DNA of 7,563 bases from an uncultured Planctomycetaceae bacterium (GTDB taxonomy: Bacteria; Planctomycetota; Planctomycetia; Pirellulales; Pirellulaceae). Shown here piece after piece: positions 6,718 to 7,563 of this stretch. The stretch's first letter is position 1. The number at the start of each line of letters is the position of its first letter. The stretch covers positions 1-7,563 of the forward strand of contig CALBTA010000173.1 in NCBI GenBank assembly GCA_937967755.1, in the 5' to 3' direction. Below the pieces are notes generated by a model. It was not told the DNA's origin and searched no databases. It saw only the letters and a program-made list of their open reading frames with translations. Both the position numbers and the translations under genes were made by a program.

Positions 6718-7356
6718 ATGTACGACATAGTCATCATAGGTGCCGGCGGGTTCGCCAGAGAGGTTCACGCGTGGCTTCCGGAAGTCTACTCCGCGGAAAC
6801 CCACCGCTTTCGCGGCTTTCTGGGACGCGAGCCCGACGCAGGGGCCGCGCCGCTGCTGGGCGACCCGCTGGACTATACGCCGCAAGCCGAAGATCGATTC
6901 ATTCTCGCCATTGGCGATTTGGACGCCCGCGCGAGACTCGTGGGCGCACTGTCTGACAAAGGGGCAACCTTCATCAGTTTCATTCACCCGCAAAGCATCG
7001 TTTCGGCGAGCTCGCGAATCGGCCAAGGGACGGTGATCTATCCTTATGCGGTTGTTTCCAACGGAGCCAAGATTGGAGACTTCGCCCACCTCAGCCTGTA
7101 CGCGTCAGCCGGGCACGACGCCGATGTCGGCCGCAACTGTTACCTGTCTCCATACGCAACGCTCAATGGCGGAAGCCGCATTGCGGACAACGTGTTTCTC
7201 GGATCTCACGCGACGGTCGGGCCGCAAGTCACCGTGGGCAGGAATTCAACCGTTTCTGCAAACTCCTGCGCCCTGCGAAACGTGCCCGATGAATCGTTCG
7301 TCTTCGGCGTGCCGGGAACCGCCGCGCCAAAGCTTGCAGCCACGACTGAAGTTTAA
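6718..7356 (+). CDS. NeuD/PglD-family sugar O- or N-acyltransferase (left-handed beta-helix)
   Basis: A complete 212-residue acyltransferase of the NeuD/PglD type, which acetylates sialic acid or the 4-amino group of a UDP-sugar. The N-terminal Rossmann-like sugar-nucleotide domain begins with I7-G-A-G-G-F-A-R-E-V, and continues to about residue 85. H90-P marks the hinge. From ~95 the hexapeptide repeats of a left-handed beta-helix run to ~188 (I101-G-Q-G-T-V, A117-K-I-G, V137-G, I155-A, V167-G, V173-G), and the protein ends in the typical F-G-V-P-G at 196-200. His133 in A-G-H-D-A is the expected catalytic base. ATG 6718 puts the glycine loop at the normal place. In this operon, with an aminotransferase and a PglC-like transferase, an amino-sugar N-acyltransferase is the simplest reading. 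Whether the donor is acetyl-CoA or an acyl group from the neighbouring ACP is open. Confidence 0.92.
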   Translation: MYDIVIIGAGGFAREVHAWLPEVYSAETHRFRGFLGREPDAGAAPLLGDPLDYTPQAEDRFILAIGDLDARARLVGALSDKGATFISFIHPQSIVSASSRIGQGTVIYPYAVVSNGAKIGDFAHLSLYASAGHDADVGRNCYLSPYATLNGGSRIADNVFLGSHATVGPQVTVGRNSTVSANSCALRNVPDESFVFGVPGTAAPKLAATTEV

Positions 7357-7365
7357 CATCACTCG

Positions 7366-7563
7366 GTGAAACAAGTCATTCAACACCTGAAAACCGGTAT
7401 TTTAATAGCGCCGGGCAATATCGACCAGTTTTATGATTACCTGCAAAAGATTTATTTCGGGGCGATCAGTTTTGATTTCAGAGATCAGGATGTGAGTGTC
7501 TATGATTGGGAAAAGGCCGCCCGGTCATATATCCGTTTTTTTGGCCTTGAAACTACGATATGA
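7366..7563 (+). pseudogene. Short ORF resembling the C-terminal end of a family-4 glycosyltransferase; probable gene remnant
   Basis: A 65-codon frame from GTG 7366 to the TGA that closes the window. Its start, V-I-Q-H-L-K-T-G-I-L-I-A-P-G-N (residues 4-18), resembles the block near the end of GT4 (glycosyl transferases group 1) enzymes, where E-x-V-x-x-G-x-T-G-L-L-V-x-P-G-D is followed by the last helices. Its Y46-D-W-E-K-A-A-R-S-Y-I-R-F-F resembles their closing W-x-x-x-A-x-x-Y helix. GT4 enzymes are ~350-400 residues, so about 300 residues and all donor-site motifs except the last are missing. Only nine bases separate it from the intact acyltransferase upstream, so the rest of the gene is not simply frameshifted. 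By hand count its GC is about 41%, against about 60% nearby, and it uses AT-rich codons. No ribosome-binding sequence precedes the GTG. It could also be a real small protein of unknown function; the GT4 reading rests on short motifs only. Confidence 0.5.

Noticed and set aside
6400..7089. Minus-strand open frame of 229 codons spanning the SDR end and the acyltransferase start, which could have been an antisense gene across the TAG.
   Set aside because: Both plus-strand genes are motif-complete across it, and the antisense protein shows no domain pattern. It does not explain the TAG at 6655.

Overview
The window reads as one stretch of a bacterial surface-glycan (exopolysaccharide, O-antigen or similar) biosynthesis locus. 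All recognisable genes are on the + strand and are packed with overlaps or gaps of a few bases. Most of it is GC-rich, and Shine-Dalgarno sequences are absent or weak before most starts. GTG starts are frequent. Together with the gene content this fits a Planctomycetes-like or similar high-GC Gram-negative bacterium, but that placement is a low-confidence impression; no rRNA or marker gene is present.

Layout: (1) 1-537, C-terminal half of a DegT/DnrJ/EryC1/StrS-type PLP sugar aminotransferase, cut by the window edge. (2) 534-1508, NAD-dependent sugar epimerase/dehydratase. (3) 1562 (or 1499)-3727, heparinase II/III-like protein without a signal peptide. (4) 3735-4373, a small PglC-type phosphoglycosyl transferase. 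(5) 4370-4627, acyl carrier protein. (6) 4627-5958, short AMP-forming acyl-acid ligase. (7) 5959-6657, FabG-like SDR reductase whose frame is cut by a TAG 11 codons before the family's normal end. (8) 6718-7356, NeuD/PglD-type hexapeptide acyltransferase. (9) 7366-7563, a short AT-richer ORF resembling only the extreme C-terminus of a family-4 glycosyltransferase. No intergenic stretch exceeds 61 bases. I see no RNA genes, CRISPR arrays, insertion sequences, clear promoters or terminators.

Working model (inference): the aminotransferase and epimerase make an amino sugar nucleotide. The PglC-like enzyme moves a phosphosugar onto undecaprenyl phosphate to start a lipid-linked glycan. The heparinase-like protein trims or edits uronic-acid-containing polymer. 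The ACP, ligase and SDR form a mini-pathway that activates, carries and perhaps reduces an acyl group. The NeuD/PglD-like enzyme could place that group, or acetate, on the sugar.

The points most worth a second look are the in-frame TAG that separates the SDR from its conserved C-terminal tail, the acyl-supply cassette between the sugar-lipid initiator and the acyltransferase, and the abrupt composition change with a glycosyltransferase remnant at the right end.
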